From: Xenorhabdus indica
Lineage (GTDB): Bacteria > Pseudomonadota > Gammaproteobacteria > Enterobacterales > Enterobacteriaceae
DNA length: 64,000 nucleotides
Reading direction: 5' to 3'
Assembly (NCBI RefSeq): GCF_014467235.1
Contig: NZ_NKHP01000001.1
Span: 94,195 to 158,194, forward strand
Every line of letters begins with the position of its first letter. Within the stretch, counting starts at the first letter, position 1. Below, in pieces: positions 12,001 through 19,200 of this stretch. The notes below the pieces were generated by a model that saw only the letters and a program-made list of their open reading frames with translations, was not told the DNA's origin and made no database searches. Made by a program: the position numbers and the translations under genes.

Positions 12001-13739
12001 TCACTCCAAAGGGTCGCCAGAATCATCTCCATCTCTCCTAACGGCGCTTCATAAACCTGACGAGCGAAGGCGTCCGCCCCCGGTATCGGTAACGCCCGGC
12101 GATCCAATTTACCATTCGGTGTCAATGGAAATTCATCCAGACGCACAAAGGCCACCGGTACCATATAATCCGGCAACCGCGTACTCAGATGTTCACGCAG
12201 ACGAACGGCCAGTCCTTCATTCTCTTGGGTCAGCACATAAGCAACCAGTTGTTTGTCAAGCCCCTCCCCTAACGCTAGCACCACAGCTTCACGTATCGTC
12301 GGATATTCCACCAGCCGAGCCTCAATTTCTCCCGGTTCAATCCGGAAACCACGGATTTTCACCTGCTGGTCATTACGGCCCAGGAATTCCAGATTGCCGT
12401 CCGGCAGATAGCGGGCCAAATCTCCGGTTCGGTACATACGTGCATTCGGTTTATCGCTAAATGGATCTGGGAGAAAGCGTTCAGCGGTCAGTTCAGGACG
12501 ATTGAGATAACCGCAGGCCACTCCGTCACCCCCGATATAAATCTCACCGCTCATCCCCAACGGCACCGGCTGACCATCCGTATCCAACAAATAAATTCGG
12601 GTGTTGGCAATGGGGCGGCCAACAGGAATAGAAGTTGTACCCGATGTTAACGCCTGAATACAGTAAGTCGCGGTAAACGTGGTTCCCTCACTTGGACCGT
12701 AGGCATTCAATAACTTTTGTGGTGGATTTTTACGCAGGACTTGAGCAATAACATGTGGATCGAGGACATCTCCCCCGACCAGCAGCATTTTAAGTTGAGG
12801 CAGTACCGGGAATAGCTCCTCCACCAGTCGGTTAAACAGCCCGACACTCATCCACAAGACTGTAATGCGATGCACCTGTAACGCCTGAACAAAATCCCGC
12901 GGCGTCAGCAACGTGATATGATCAATAACCACCAGCGCAGCACCATTAAGCAACGGTGCCCAAACTTCAAAGGTGCTGGCATCGAAAGCCGGATTAGCGG
13001 CGAAAGCAATCCGGTCATTGGGTTCGATGTCAGCATAACCATTATTGATAACCAACCGGACGACAGCCCGATGAGGCACAATGACCCCTTTTGGTATACC
13101 AGTCGAACCAGAGGTGTACATGATATATGCTGGTCCGGTACTGGCTCCCAATAAATCAAGATTATGATGCTCTTCTTCCCGGATCGGTTCTGTCTCACAG
13201 GTAAGACGGAGCCGCGGAACAACTAATTCAGCCGGGATCTCCGCCTGCATATCAGTCAGCAGTAATTTGGCGGCACAATCGTTTATCAGCCAGTTTTTCC
13301 GTTCATCCGGTATGTTGGGATCAACAGGGACATAAACCGCACCAGCCTTAAGGATAGCTAACTGAGCCACCACCAATTCAATTGAGCGTTCTAACAGGAT
13401 CGCTACATGGTCACCCAGGCAAATCCCCTGTTCAATCAATTGACAGGCCAGCCAGTTGGCTCGGACATTCAATTCCGCATAGCTCAGTGTTTGATCCCCG
13501 GCGATTAACGCTATGGCAGCCGGGGTTTTCTCTACCTGTTGTTCAAACAACTGATGAATACAGACATGGTCAGGATATGGGGTTTCTGTGGCGTTCCAGG
13601 TTTCCAGCAACAAGGTACGTTCAGCCTCAGATAACCCATTAAACTTTCCCGCAAATATGTCATCACTCATCTTTCCTGACGACACATTCACTAACCCCGC
13701 TTCAAGGGTATTTCCCATGTTGGTAATACTGTCTTTCAT
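1..13739 (-). CDS. Giant non-ribosomal peptide synthetase, at least five modules, 3' end outside window
   Basis: The frame is open from an ATG at 13739 (GAGG ten bases upstream) to the window edge, about 4579 codons. The protein starts directly with an adenylation domain. Visible order with rough residues: A1-T1 (1-640), dual C/E-A2-T2 (640-1715), C-A3-T3 (1720-2780), dual C/E-A4-T4 (2800-3850), C-A5 (3870 on, cut). Carrier sites read GGHSL. The dual C/E domains show the N-terminal FHHLLAxExDxYL motif plus HHLIGDH; the others show HHIVSDGWS/HHIIFDGWS and are LCL type. Pocket residues read by eye: A1 DAFWLGATF, A2 and A4 DAFWIGGTF (the classic valine code), A3 DAWCIGAVC (aromatic/hydrophobic, Phe-like), A5 begins DAL. 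The predicted start is D-Val-L-Val-D-X-L-Val-X. Release domain and product length are unknown. A kolossin-like giant synthetase is a possible relative, but this is inference. Confidence 0.93.
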   Translation of the reverse strand, partial: MKDSITNMGNTLEAGLVNVSSGKMSDDIFAGKFNGLSEAERTLLLETWNATETPYPDHVCIHQLFEQQVEKTPAAIALIAGDQTLSYAELNVRANWLACQLIEQGICLGDHVAILLERSIELVVAQLAILKAGAVYVPVDPNIPDERKNWLINDCAAKLLLTDMQAEIPAELVVPRLRLTCETEPIREEEHHNLDLLGASTGPAYIMYTSGSTGIPKGVIVPHRAVVRLVINNGYADIEPNDRIAFAANPAFDASTFEVWAPLLNGAALVVIDHITLLTPRDFVQALQVHRITVLWMSVGLFNRLVEELFPVLPQLKMLLVGGDVLDPHVIAQVLRKNPPQKLLNAYGPSEGTTFTATYCIQALTSGTTSIPVGRPIANTRIYLLDTDGQPVPLGMSGEIYIGGDGVACGYLNRPELTAERFLPDPFSDKPNARMYRTGDLARYLPDGNLEFLGRNDQQVKIRGFRIEPGEIEARLVEYPTIREAVVLALGEGLDKQLVAYVLTQENEGLAVRLREHLSTRLPDYMVPVAFVRLDEFPLTPNGKLDRRALPIPGADAFARQVYEAPLGEMEMILATLWSELLGIERISRHDSFFALGGHSLLGVRMIERLHSMGLTLAASNLFQCPVLSELAQTLDQHQIVVVPLNVITPESTVLTPAMLPLIDLTQSEIDLIVEQVPGGITNIQDIYALSPLQDGILFHHLLARESDPYLLAYPMIFADRALLERYLAAVQQVVDRHDILRTSFIWQGLSAPVQVVWRQVPLSVTELTLDPANGPVGEQLSHRFDPRQYRFDLSQAPLLRFVVAQETGAQETDGRWHVLQLQHHLIGDHTTMEVMHREVQACLVGQDDNLPIPVPFRNLVAQARLNVNQAEHTRFFTDMLADVDEPTLPFGLTEVHRDGSHVTQSHRMLPPELNNRLRQQAKRLGVSVATLCHLAWAQVLSQTSGQEKVVFGTVLFGRMAAGEGADSGMGLFINTLPLRLDMDDTSVHDSVRLAQSRLAGLLDYEHASLALAQRCSGIAGGTSLFSALLNYRHNEQPLIPHKVVPGIEFLGEQERTNYPFVLSVEDGGATLGLTAQVVQPFEPDRVCGYMQQALASLVEALERAPETPVRALNILPEAERTLLLETWNATETPYPEQLCIHQLFEQQVEKTPVATALIAGEQILSYMELNICANRLARQLIEQGVYPGEHVAILLERSVELVVAQLAILKVGAAYVPIDPGVPDERKNWLIKNCSAKLLLTNMWADIPVGLLAVPLLRFSAEMSTIREEDYLNLDLPASSTGSAYIMYTSGSTGTPKGVVVPHRAVVRLVINNGYAETGQDDRVAFTANPAFDASTFEVWTPLLNGGALVIIDHVTLLTPQAFIQVLQTHRITVLWLTVGLFNRLAAELAPVLPQINILIVGGDVLNPHVIAQVLRNSPPQQLLNGYGPSEGTTFTTTYRITELPVGTTKLPIGRPISNTRLYLLNAYGQPVPLGATGEIYIGGDGIACGYLNRPELTAERFLVDPFSDQPAARMYRTGDLARYLPDGNLEFLGRNDQQVKIRGFRIELGEIETRLKEYSAVREAAVLVLDGSQDKRLVAYIVAQADDRLINDLRAHLSAILPDYMVPAAFVRLDEFPLTPNGKLDRRALPVPGEENFARQVYEVPQGETEIALAAIWCELLDVEQISRYDNFFALGGHSLLAMRVMNRVAAFGAELPLTTLFKAPALLAFAKAVDERLNEQSGVLPAITPTPHDAALPLSFAQQRLWFLAQFEGISDTYHIPLALRLRGQLDIHAWQQALNHLFARHEALRSVFITVNEQPQVELLPMEFGLPMKKYDLRKASEVDEQLKHLCEQEAKMPFNLACGPLIRSVLIQLTDDEYVFLLTQHHIVSDGWSLGILKSELSALYSACLNQQPDPLPPLVIQYPDYAAWQRQWLSAERVQVQSDYWRMVLADAPVLLDLPTDRPRPPEQLFAGNLWPINLDTELTASLKRLSEQQGITLFMTLLSAWSIVLSRLSGQDDLVIGTPSAGRSRQEVESLMGFFVNTLALRIDLSGEPNVTELLSRVRQTALAAQEHQDLPFEQVVEIVQPPRRLSHTPLFQVMFAWQSNEIVEWRLPGLTISQIDQPFDVVKFDLELNLFEEEDRVVGYLGYSTALFDQSTIERHVGYLHTILQAMVANIQQPIGEINLLAPAERQLLLETWNATETPYPDHVCIHQLFEQQVERIPDAIAVRYENQMLSYAELNTRANRLAHQLIVLGVVPDQPVAICVTRSLERIVGLLAVLKAGGAYVPLDPAYPCERLAYLLTDAAPTIVLADNIGRAALSEETLKTLIVIDPNSLPNQPDSNPQLFDLTSRHLAYVIYTSGSTGRPKGVMIEHQSLVNLTLEHIAQFDVGVTSRMLQFASFGFDASVWEIMMALSSGAMLIIPTETIRQDPHRLWQYLEEQSVTHACLTPALLRDGADLPALAIKPTVILGGEAPSPALIQTLNRQATLFNAYGPTEITVCATTWNCPSDYTRGLIPIGRPATNKRVYLLDKHGQPAPLGAVGELYIGGVGVARGYLNRPELTAERFLTDPFSDDADARMYRTGDLARYLPDGNLVFAGRNDQQVKIRGFRVELGEIEARLTEYPAVSEALVLASGDGQDKRLVAYVVTNNIVAETDNGMAASLREYLSDILPDYMIPAAFVRLDEFPLTPNGKLDRRALPAPNQHAFARQVYEAPQGEIENALATIWSELLEIERISRHDSFFALGGHSLLAVRMIGRLRSMGLGISVQTLFQHPTLNVLAQSLSQHCEIKVPDNGITPDTSVLTPEMLPLIDLTQLEIDCIVDQIPGGMANIQDIYALSPLQDGILFHHLLANEGDPYLLITQQAFADRRLLDRYLAAVQQVVDRHDILRTAFVWQGLSVPAQVVCRRAPLSITELVLNPIDGLVGDQLTQRFDPRRYRIDLSQAPLLRFAVAQETDGRWILLQLLHHLIGDHTTLEVMNHEVQAYLTGREEGLPAPVPFRTLVAQAQLGISQEEHTRFFTDMLAMVDEPTLTFGLTEVHHDGSQVTESHRMLTPALNNRLRNQARRLGVSVAALCHLAWAQVLSRTSGQKQVVFGTVLFGRIQAGAGADNGMGLFINTLPLRLDIDETPVRESVQAAHTRLAGLLAHEHASLALAQRCSGVASGTPLFNTLLNYRHNTQPVTPDEIISGIEFLGAQERTNYPFVLSVEDGGSNLGLTAQVVQPFDPERICSYMQQALESLAEALEQTPETPVQMLEILPEIERTLLLETWNATETTYPDQLCIHHLFEQQVENTPDATALLYENQSISYAELNICANRLARQLIEQGVYPGEHVALLLERSIELVVAQLAILKAGAVYVPIDPGVPDERKNWLIKDCSAKLLLTDMWADIPADLLTVPIFRFSGEMSTIREEDRLNLDLPASSTGSAYIMYTSGSTGTPKGVVVPHRAVVRLVINNGYAETGQDDRVAFTANPAFDASTFEVWTPLLNGGALVVIDHATLLTPQAFVQVLQVHRITVLWLTVGLFNRLAAELSPVLPQINILIVGGDILNPHVIAQVLRNSPPQQLLNGYGPSEGTTFTTAYRITELPVDMTKLPIGRPIANTRLYLLNAYGQPVPLGAIGEIYIGGDGVACGYLNRPELTAERFLADPFSDKPAARMYRTGDLARYLPDGNLEFVGRNDQQIKIRGFRIEPGEIEARLTEHFAVREAQVLALGDGQDKRLVAYVLAEPDDGLAVSLREHLSALLPDYMVPAAFVCLTAFPLTSNGKLDRRALPAPGEEDFARQVHEAPQGEIETALAAIWRELLGVEQISRHDNFFALGGHSLLAARVMNRVAAFGVELPLVTLFMSPSLAAFAERIYTQRTYTQCNENSDRLPEITPVSRDSALPLSFSQHHLWFLAQFEGVSDTYHIPVIQHLRGQFDISAWQRALNALFARHEALRSVFVTVDGQPQVALLPAEPGLPMKKYDLRGVPDADGQLKRLCMEEFGLSFDLTQGPLIRSSLIQLADDDYVFLLTLHHIIFDGWSLGILKSELSALYTAFLTGQPDPLPPLMIQYPDYAAWQRQWLSIERLQSQSDCWRTMLADTPILLDLPTDRPRPSQQSFIGSSLPINLDEVLTKSLKRLSEQQGTTLFITILSAWAMVLSRLSGQSDLVIGTPCAGRGRQEIESLIGFFVNVLALRIDLSGTPDVTELLARVRQTTLAAQDNQDLPFEQVLEIVQPPRRLAHTPLFQVMFAWQNNEKIEWKLPALEILPVDQVFNVVKFDLELNLFEEEGRIVGTLNYATALFDQQTIQRYVGYLHTVLQMMVANPQQPIREIDILSPAERRLLLETRNATEIAYSEQVCIHQLFEQQVEKTPDATAVIHQEHILNYAELNVQANRLAHQLISLGVVSDQRVAICVPRSPAMVVALLAVLKAGGAYVPLDPAYPSDRLAYMLNDAAPLVVLADNTGRTALGEEALAKLTVLDPNILPDQSDNNPQVPALTSRHLAYVIYTSGSTGIPKGVMIEHRGLVNLIRDKISQFDIHSHSRMLQFASFGFDASVLEIMMALCGGATLDIPADTVRQDPCRLWHYLQEQAVTHACLTPALL
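2230..11900 (-). repeat. Two-module tandem repeat inside the left NRPS, period 6399 bp
   Basis: Modules 2-3 and modules 4-5 have the same order (dual C/E-A-T-C-A-T). Within the two valine A domains long stretches are almost identical on DNA level. For example, the same bases occur at 3051 and 9450, and again at 3321 and 9720. Both pairs are 6399 bp apart, exactly 2133 codons. The best-conserved parts are about 2700-3500 and 9100-9900. The arrangement points to growth of the gene by duplication of a bimodule, or to later gene conversion between A domains. Confidence 0.8.
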
Positions 13740-14560
13740 CTACTTACTACCTCAACGAATCTATTGGATATTTGAAAATTGTTATTCCCAGAAACCATCA
13801 AAAATGTTTTTCTTTTATTCTTAGGAGAAATAACAACGGGCACGCCAAGCATCGAAAGATGCTCAGGCAATATTTTTCTCAGGTGTTGGATGTCATATTC
13901 CGGTTAATAACCGAACAACAAAAAATTATGTGACAATCATTTTCCAGACAGCGGAATAAATGGTTAATTTGATGAACGGGAAGAAGATATTCCATTTTTT
14001 TCTTTTTTTTCCTTTTTTAGATAAGCGTCTTTGATCTAACGCAATTTTTTATTAATTGACGCTGAATTCCACAACTAAATAAAAATGGATATTGAATATA
14101 TCTACTGGCATGAACGCTAAGTCCTTGCTGTATTTTTTCCATTTAGTATTAATTTCTAATTGAAATTATTTCAGATGAAATCTGGAGATGATAAATATTA
14201 ATAGCATCTAACAATCAAGGAATAAGGTAATTCGAATAAAAATATCATTTATCATTATGTTGTAATAAGTTCATGTATACTTTCCCATATAAAAAATAAA
14301 CTAACTTCACTACATATTATTTTATAATAATCAAATTTCACAACTAATGTAAATGTAAACATTAATTATATTTAATGCCAAAATGAAAATATTTCAAATA
14401 AACACTAATAATAGGAAAATATTATGAATGTGAAAATTCATTTAATTAAATACCTATGACAAAAAATATTAAAATAAAAAATAATATAACTAATTATTTG
14501 CTGTATATATCTCTTATTTCCATTAATGGCAAAATGAGTGACATGATCTAATTAGCCTTG

Positions 14561-14730
14561 ATGATTGCTCTGGATGGGATGATTGAGAATTTGGCATTAT
14601 TCCGACATCTCGTTTTGAATATGCTCAAACCAAGTGATTGGGGGCCAGACAAAGAAATAAGCTCAAAAAAGCAGGCTGGAGGGATAATTATCGTGCAAAA
14701 ATAAGGGGTGGCTTAGGAACGACAAAATAA
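14561..14730 (+). pseudogene. ISAs1/H-repeat-like transposase C-terminal remnant, frameshifted
   Basis: A short frame reads ENLALFRHLVLNMLK, then KKQAG. After a frame change it continues as WRDNYRAKI and stops at 14728-14730. The order N-x(3)-RH-hydrophobic-N-x-L followed about 20 residues later by K/R-rich KxxGWxDxY resembles the C-terminus of ISAs1 (H-repeat) transposases. No N-terminal part or terminal inverted repeats were seen. The family call rests on motif memory only. Confidence 0.4.
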
Positions 14731-14731
14731 G

Positions 14732-14833
14732 ATTTTCTTTCTAAGAAATCGAGGATTTATTGTTGAACAATCATGTCCATATCAAGACCCGGATGGTTTG
14801 GATTTAGAGAAAATTACTGAAACTCTTCAATAA
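14732..14833 (+). pseudogene. Unrecognised coding remnant (C-terminal 30-odd residues)
   Basis: An open stretch following the transposase remnant reads FFLRNRGFIVEQSCPYQDPD and then GLDLEKITETLQ before a TAA at 14831-14833. It has protein-like composition but no start codon of its own. It may be the end of a gene destroyed by rearrangement or part of the same remnant. I do not recognise the family. Confidence 0.25.
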
Positions 14834-14903
14834 TCTTCCGGCTAATTAAAATGGCCGAAACGACTTGATGTCCGTTCCGACCTTGGCACTGCTATGCGAC
14901 AGA

Positions 14904-14944
14904 GTCACCCGCTAGGTTTACATGCTTCCTGCCTAGCGGGTGAC
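14904..14944. terminator. Perfect 13-bp inverted repeat (hairpin)
   Basis: GTCACCCGCTAGG at 14904-14916 is exactly complementary to CCTAGCGGGTGAC at 14932-14944, with a 15-base loop. It lies 128 bp downstream of the monooxygenase stop on the minus strand. There is no convincing T-run on either side, so it may be a transcript-end structure or a leftover mobile-element end rather than a simple intrinsic terminator. Confidence 0.5.
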
Positions 14945-15071
14945 AGTGTAACTTGGTAATCACATTAATACAGATAAAATTACGTACAGATAAAAGTACA
15001 TTTAGCAGCTCATTCTATTCCTCACTAAATCTATCCTTCACTAAATAAAGTGCCCCCAGTTCTTTTATGCT

Positions 15072-16235
15072 CTAAAGATCTTCCATAGGAAAATTTAATG
15101 AGTTTTCGAGACTTTTTTTGAGTTTTTCCGTTGGCACAAAGCGTAAAGACAAATCTCTTTTTAAACGATGAAAAATACGATCCTCTTGCTCAGTTTCACT
15201 TAGCATTCTTGATGTATTAACTAACATTTCAGCCCTTGGAATACGAATTTGTTCGTATCGACGCAAAGCAGAAATTGGGTCTGACTGCTGCCTGAATACA
15301 TGCCCTAAAACAGCAGCGTCTTCGATAGCCATACCCGCACCTTGGCCAAGGCTTGTCAACATAGGATGAGCCGCATCTCCTAAAAGCGTAATTCTGCCTT
15401 TTCCCCAGAGGGGTGAGAAAGGCCTATCTTGTGCAGAGACAGAAATGATATTTTCGGCTGGAGTCTGTGAAATAATATCAGAAACAATAGACGGCCATCC
15501 TTCATAATATGTCAGGATGTCTTGATTATTACCTTGCCATTTGCGGGCCTGCTCAGTATGCATGTTTGCAGTTCCCCACCAGTATACTTCACCTCCATCT
15601 ATATCAATCAAACCTATTCGTTTTCCTGCTCCCCAATAATGACCAACGTAACCAGGTGTTATCTGCGGATGTTGATAACGAGTAATAGCCAACCAACAGA
15701 TATAATCGGCTGAACGAACCGGCTTATTTCCTTGGATATAGTCGCGAACAAAAGAGTAGATCCCATCAGCACCAATGAGCAAATCTCCATGTGCTTCTCT
15801 GCCATCAGCAAAACGGACAGAAATACCATCATCGCTCTCGGAAATTTCGGTGGCCTTAGCGCCGACATGGATAATATGTTTATCAAGTTGCTGTAGCAGA
15901 GCTTCCTGCAATGCTTTACGTGATATACAAACACTATCGAATCCATTAGAAGACGAGATTTCAGGTATTGGTAATTTGCGTATCAGACGATCTCGGACGT
16001 TCCTAATTTCAAAACACTTAATGGGAGCACCAAAGTGCTCCAATTTCAGATTAATACCGATAGAGGATAAAGCAGCAACAGCATTAGACATCACAGACAA
16101 ACCCGAACCTGCTGTACGTAAAGTTGGAGCCTGTTCATAAACTTCAACAACACAGCCAATTCGCTGTAACACTATAGCAGCCGTTAACCCACCAATTCCT
16201 GCTCCAATGACAATCACTTTTAATTGACGATTCAT
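15072..16235 (-). CDS. FAD-dependent monooxygenase, PxaB-like (pyrrolizidine alkaloid type)
   Basis: This 387-residue flavoprotein hydroxylase has the N-terminal Rossmann motif GAGIGG (about residues 11-16), the central GADG motif (about 155) and the FAD-binding LLGDAAHP motif (about 285) of group A flavin monooxygenases. Its ATG (16235) overlaps the stop of the upstream NRPS as ATGA, with GGAGG just upstream, so the two are translationally coupled. In characterised pyrrolizidine pathways (pyrrolizixenamide PxaA/PxaB, legonmycin) a partner monooxygenase of this kind performs a Baeyer-Villiger-type oxidation and ring contraction on the NRPS-made Ser-Pro-derived bicycle. The role here is inferred from that pairing. 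A different tailoring oxidation remains possible. Confidence 0.85.
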   Translation of the reverse strand: MNRQLKVIVIGAGIGGLTAAIVLQRIGCVVEVYEQAPTLRTAGSGLSVMSNAVAALSSIGINLKLEHFGAPIKCFEIRNVRDRLIRKLPIPEISSSNGFDSVCISRKALQEALLQQLDKHIIHVGAKATEISESDDGISVRFADGREAHGDLLIGADGIYSFVRDYIQGNKPVRSADYICWLAITRYQHPQITPGYVGHYWGAGKRIGLIDIDGGEVYWWGTANMHTEQARKWQGNNQDILTYYEGWPSIVSDIISQTPAENIISVSAQDRPFSPLWGKGRITLLGDAAHPMLTSLGQGAGMAIEDAAVLGHVFRQQSDPISALRRYEQIRIPRAEMLVNTSRMLSETEQEDRIFHRLKRDLSLRFVPTEKLKKSLENSLNFPMEDL

Positions 16236-19200
16236 ACTTCCTCCGAAACCAATAAGGCTTGTTTTGTGGGTGAGAACGCCCCCATTTCTCGAAGGATTGT
16301 TTTTGCAACTTCCTCCACATAAGGCTCTTCCATAATTTCCAAATGATCACCTGACACATCAATAACATTGATACGGCCCGTTGTCTTACTCTCCCAGCCA
16401 TTTTTAGGATCGCGATACTCACTTCTTACCGTATCATGCATAGAACGTAATACTTCAGGTAATGGACTCGTTGCATGTAATAACGTCATATTGATATCTG
16501 CCTTACAAGCGGCATAATCTGTAGCCGCTTTCCAATTGGTCTGATACACATCAAATAATCTTTGTACGACGGCCCGAGAACTGCCTTGTGGAATGACTCC
16601 TGTGGCAATTGCATGCTCTGTGATGTATTCGAATCGTTCCTGTAAAGAAGTGATATGCTCCGGTACAATCTGCTCAGGGAGAGTCGCTCCTTCATTAATC
16701 CATAATAATTCCCAGAAAAACCATCGCAACAGTGCTTCCTCATTCACTTTTTCCTGAGACTCCACGTTAAGAGCAACCGTATCTAAGACGAAAAGATTTG
16801 CGACTTCTTCTCCGTGCTCTTTCAACTGACGCGCCATCTCGAATGCGACAAATCCGCCATAAGACCAGCCACCGATTGAATATGGGCCATGTGGCTGGAT
16901 TTGACGTATGGCCTCCAGATAATTTGTCGCTTGTTCTTGTATACTGGTCAATGGCTTAGATCCTGCGTCCACGCCGTAAGCCTGCAACGCATAGAAAGGC
17001 TGATCTTCGGGAAAATACTTCACTAACCGTAAGTAAGACAACACATTGCCCCCCATTGGGTGGACAAAAAACAATGGACGTTTATGACCCGCAGTACGCA
17101 TGGGAACAAGAGGACTGAATTTTGGATAACCTCCTTTTTCCCTGACATGCACAGCTAATTGTGCGACAGTTGGGTTACTAATAAAAAGGGACAAAGGAAT
17201 GCTGACACCGAAATGTTTATCTACCAAAACGACCATTCTCATGGCTGTCAATGACGTACCACCATTATCAAACAAATTTTGATGGATAGATAAACTGGGT
17301 ATTTTCAATAAATCCGCAGCCAGATCACACAATACTTGTTCATAGTTGTCTCGAGGTGCAATATCTTCTACATCATTATGCCCATGGATGATCCGCATAT
17401 TACGTAATGCCGTATCATCACGTTTTCCACCGGGAGTCTTAGGCAGTGATTCTAACCACTCTATTTGGGAAGGGAGCATGTGCTTAGGAAGCATGTCAGA
17501 TAAATGCTGTTGTACCCGCACTGTAAATGCTTCGTTTTTATCTCCAACCAAGAATGCGACCAGAAAACCATCATTTTCACCGTGCTGTTGAACGACAACA
17601 GCAACGTCTTTTAGTACTGCATTAGCATCAGGTGTACTCAATACCGCTAATTCTATTTCCGCCAGCTCAACACGATAGCCACGAACTTTAACCTGAGTAT
17701 CCTTGCGGCCTAAATAAAGAATATTGCCATCCTTAAGCTTCACACCCAGATCACCAGTACGATACAGTGGCTCATCACCGTCTTTGAGCATAATAAAGCG
17801 TTCTGCGGTTAGTTCTGGCTGACGGTAATAACCTAGCGCGACCGGTAAACCACGAGCGTAAATTTCACCTTGCTCACCAGATGCGACTTCTTCTAATTGA
17901 CTGTTAAGGAGTACAACATCTGAATTGGTAATACTTTTACCAATAGGGGGAAGCGCAGGGAAGGACTGTGGAACTCCCTCCATCGTAAATGCAGTGATGA
18001 CATGCGTTTCCGTTGGACCATATTGGTTCTCAAGAATACCGTTATTTATTTGACCAACAAACAGACGGATATCTTCTGTGACCCGAAGTTGTTCACCGGA
18101 TGAAATAACCACTTTCAGGTTTTTTGGGTAAGTATCCAATGCGACTGCTGTTTCAGCCAATTGTTGCAGTGCAACGTAAGGCAAGTAAATTCTTTCTGTC
18201 TGGTATTTATTGATAATATGCAGTAACTGCAAAGGATCACGCCGTTCATCTTCACTAATCAGGTGTAATTCGCCGCCAGAAGTCAGTGTAGAGAAGATTT
18301 CCTGAAATGAAACATCAAAACTCAACGGTGCATACTGTAAGGTAGAACGAATATTCTTACCCGTATGCGTTTCATTCTGCCAGACAATCAAATTCGACAG
18401 GCTACGATGCGGCATTGTCACCCCTTTGGGTTTGCCCGTTGAACCTGAGGTAAACAGTAAATAAGCCGGCTGCTCAGGGACTATTTCTCTATACGGTATA
18501 TGTTTATTTATATTACCGTTTGTCAACATGTCTGCCCTTATGGTCGGGACTGTCACCATGTTGAGTAATGTATCGGATTTATCATTAACAATTGCTAATA
18601 CCGGCTGAGCCTGTTCCACCATTGCTTCAATACGCTGAGTTGGATAACTCAGATCTAATGGTAAGCAGATTCCGCCTGCTCTCATTACACCAATCAGTGA
18701 TACAACAAGTGTCGGAGAACGTTCAAGAACAATAGCAACCGGTGTATTTTGAACAACTCCCTTAGAAATCAGTTCAGAAGCAATTTTACCGGATTCTGAC
18801 CAGAGTTTTTCATAACTCCATTGCACACCATGATAACGAATCGCGATTGCATTAGGTTGCTCCCGTACGTTCTTCGCAATCATGTCCAACGTTGATATGA
18901 ATTTTGAGGATGGTATTTCCTTTCTTCTTGGTGTGAGTGGCTGGCTTAGGGTTGCCGGCTGATCACCACTATTGACCATTCTGTTCAATATGGTCATATA
19001 AGTGTCCATATAAGTGTCAGCCTGCATTTGTGAGAAAACATTGCCGTCAAAATCACATCGTAAATAATGTTGGCCTGTGATGAAATCAGTCATGACATTG
19101 AACAGTATTTCAAAGTTAGTTTCTTCCCACGGATCAAACCCGATGAGGGATAAATCAGGGCCACCAAATATTTCCTTTAATATATGGAATCGAATGTAGT

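Larger units (their letters stand above)
13740..15071. other. AT-rich gene-poor spacer upstream of the left NRPS
   Basis: No intact gene is visible in these 1.3 kb. From 13740 to about 14550 the DNA is strongly AT-rich with many stop codons in all frames; it presumably holds the promoter and leader of the left NRPS, but I cannot name a promoter with confidence. From 14561 to 14833 there are two coding remnants, and at 14904-14944 a perfect inverted repeat. The base composition contrasts with the NRPS genes on both sides. Confidence 0.7.

Noticed and set aside
14254..14269. Ter-like sequence TTATGTTGTAATAAG
   Set aside because: It shares ATGTTGTAA with Ter, but lacks the conserved C after it and the flanking bases; the region is very AT-rich, so a chance match is likely.
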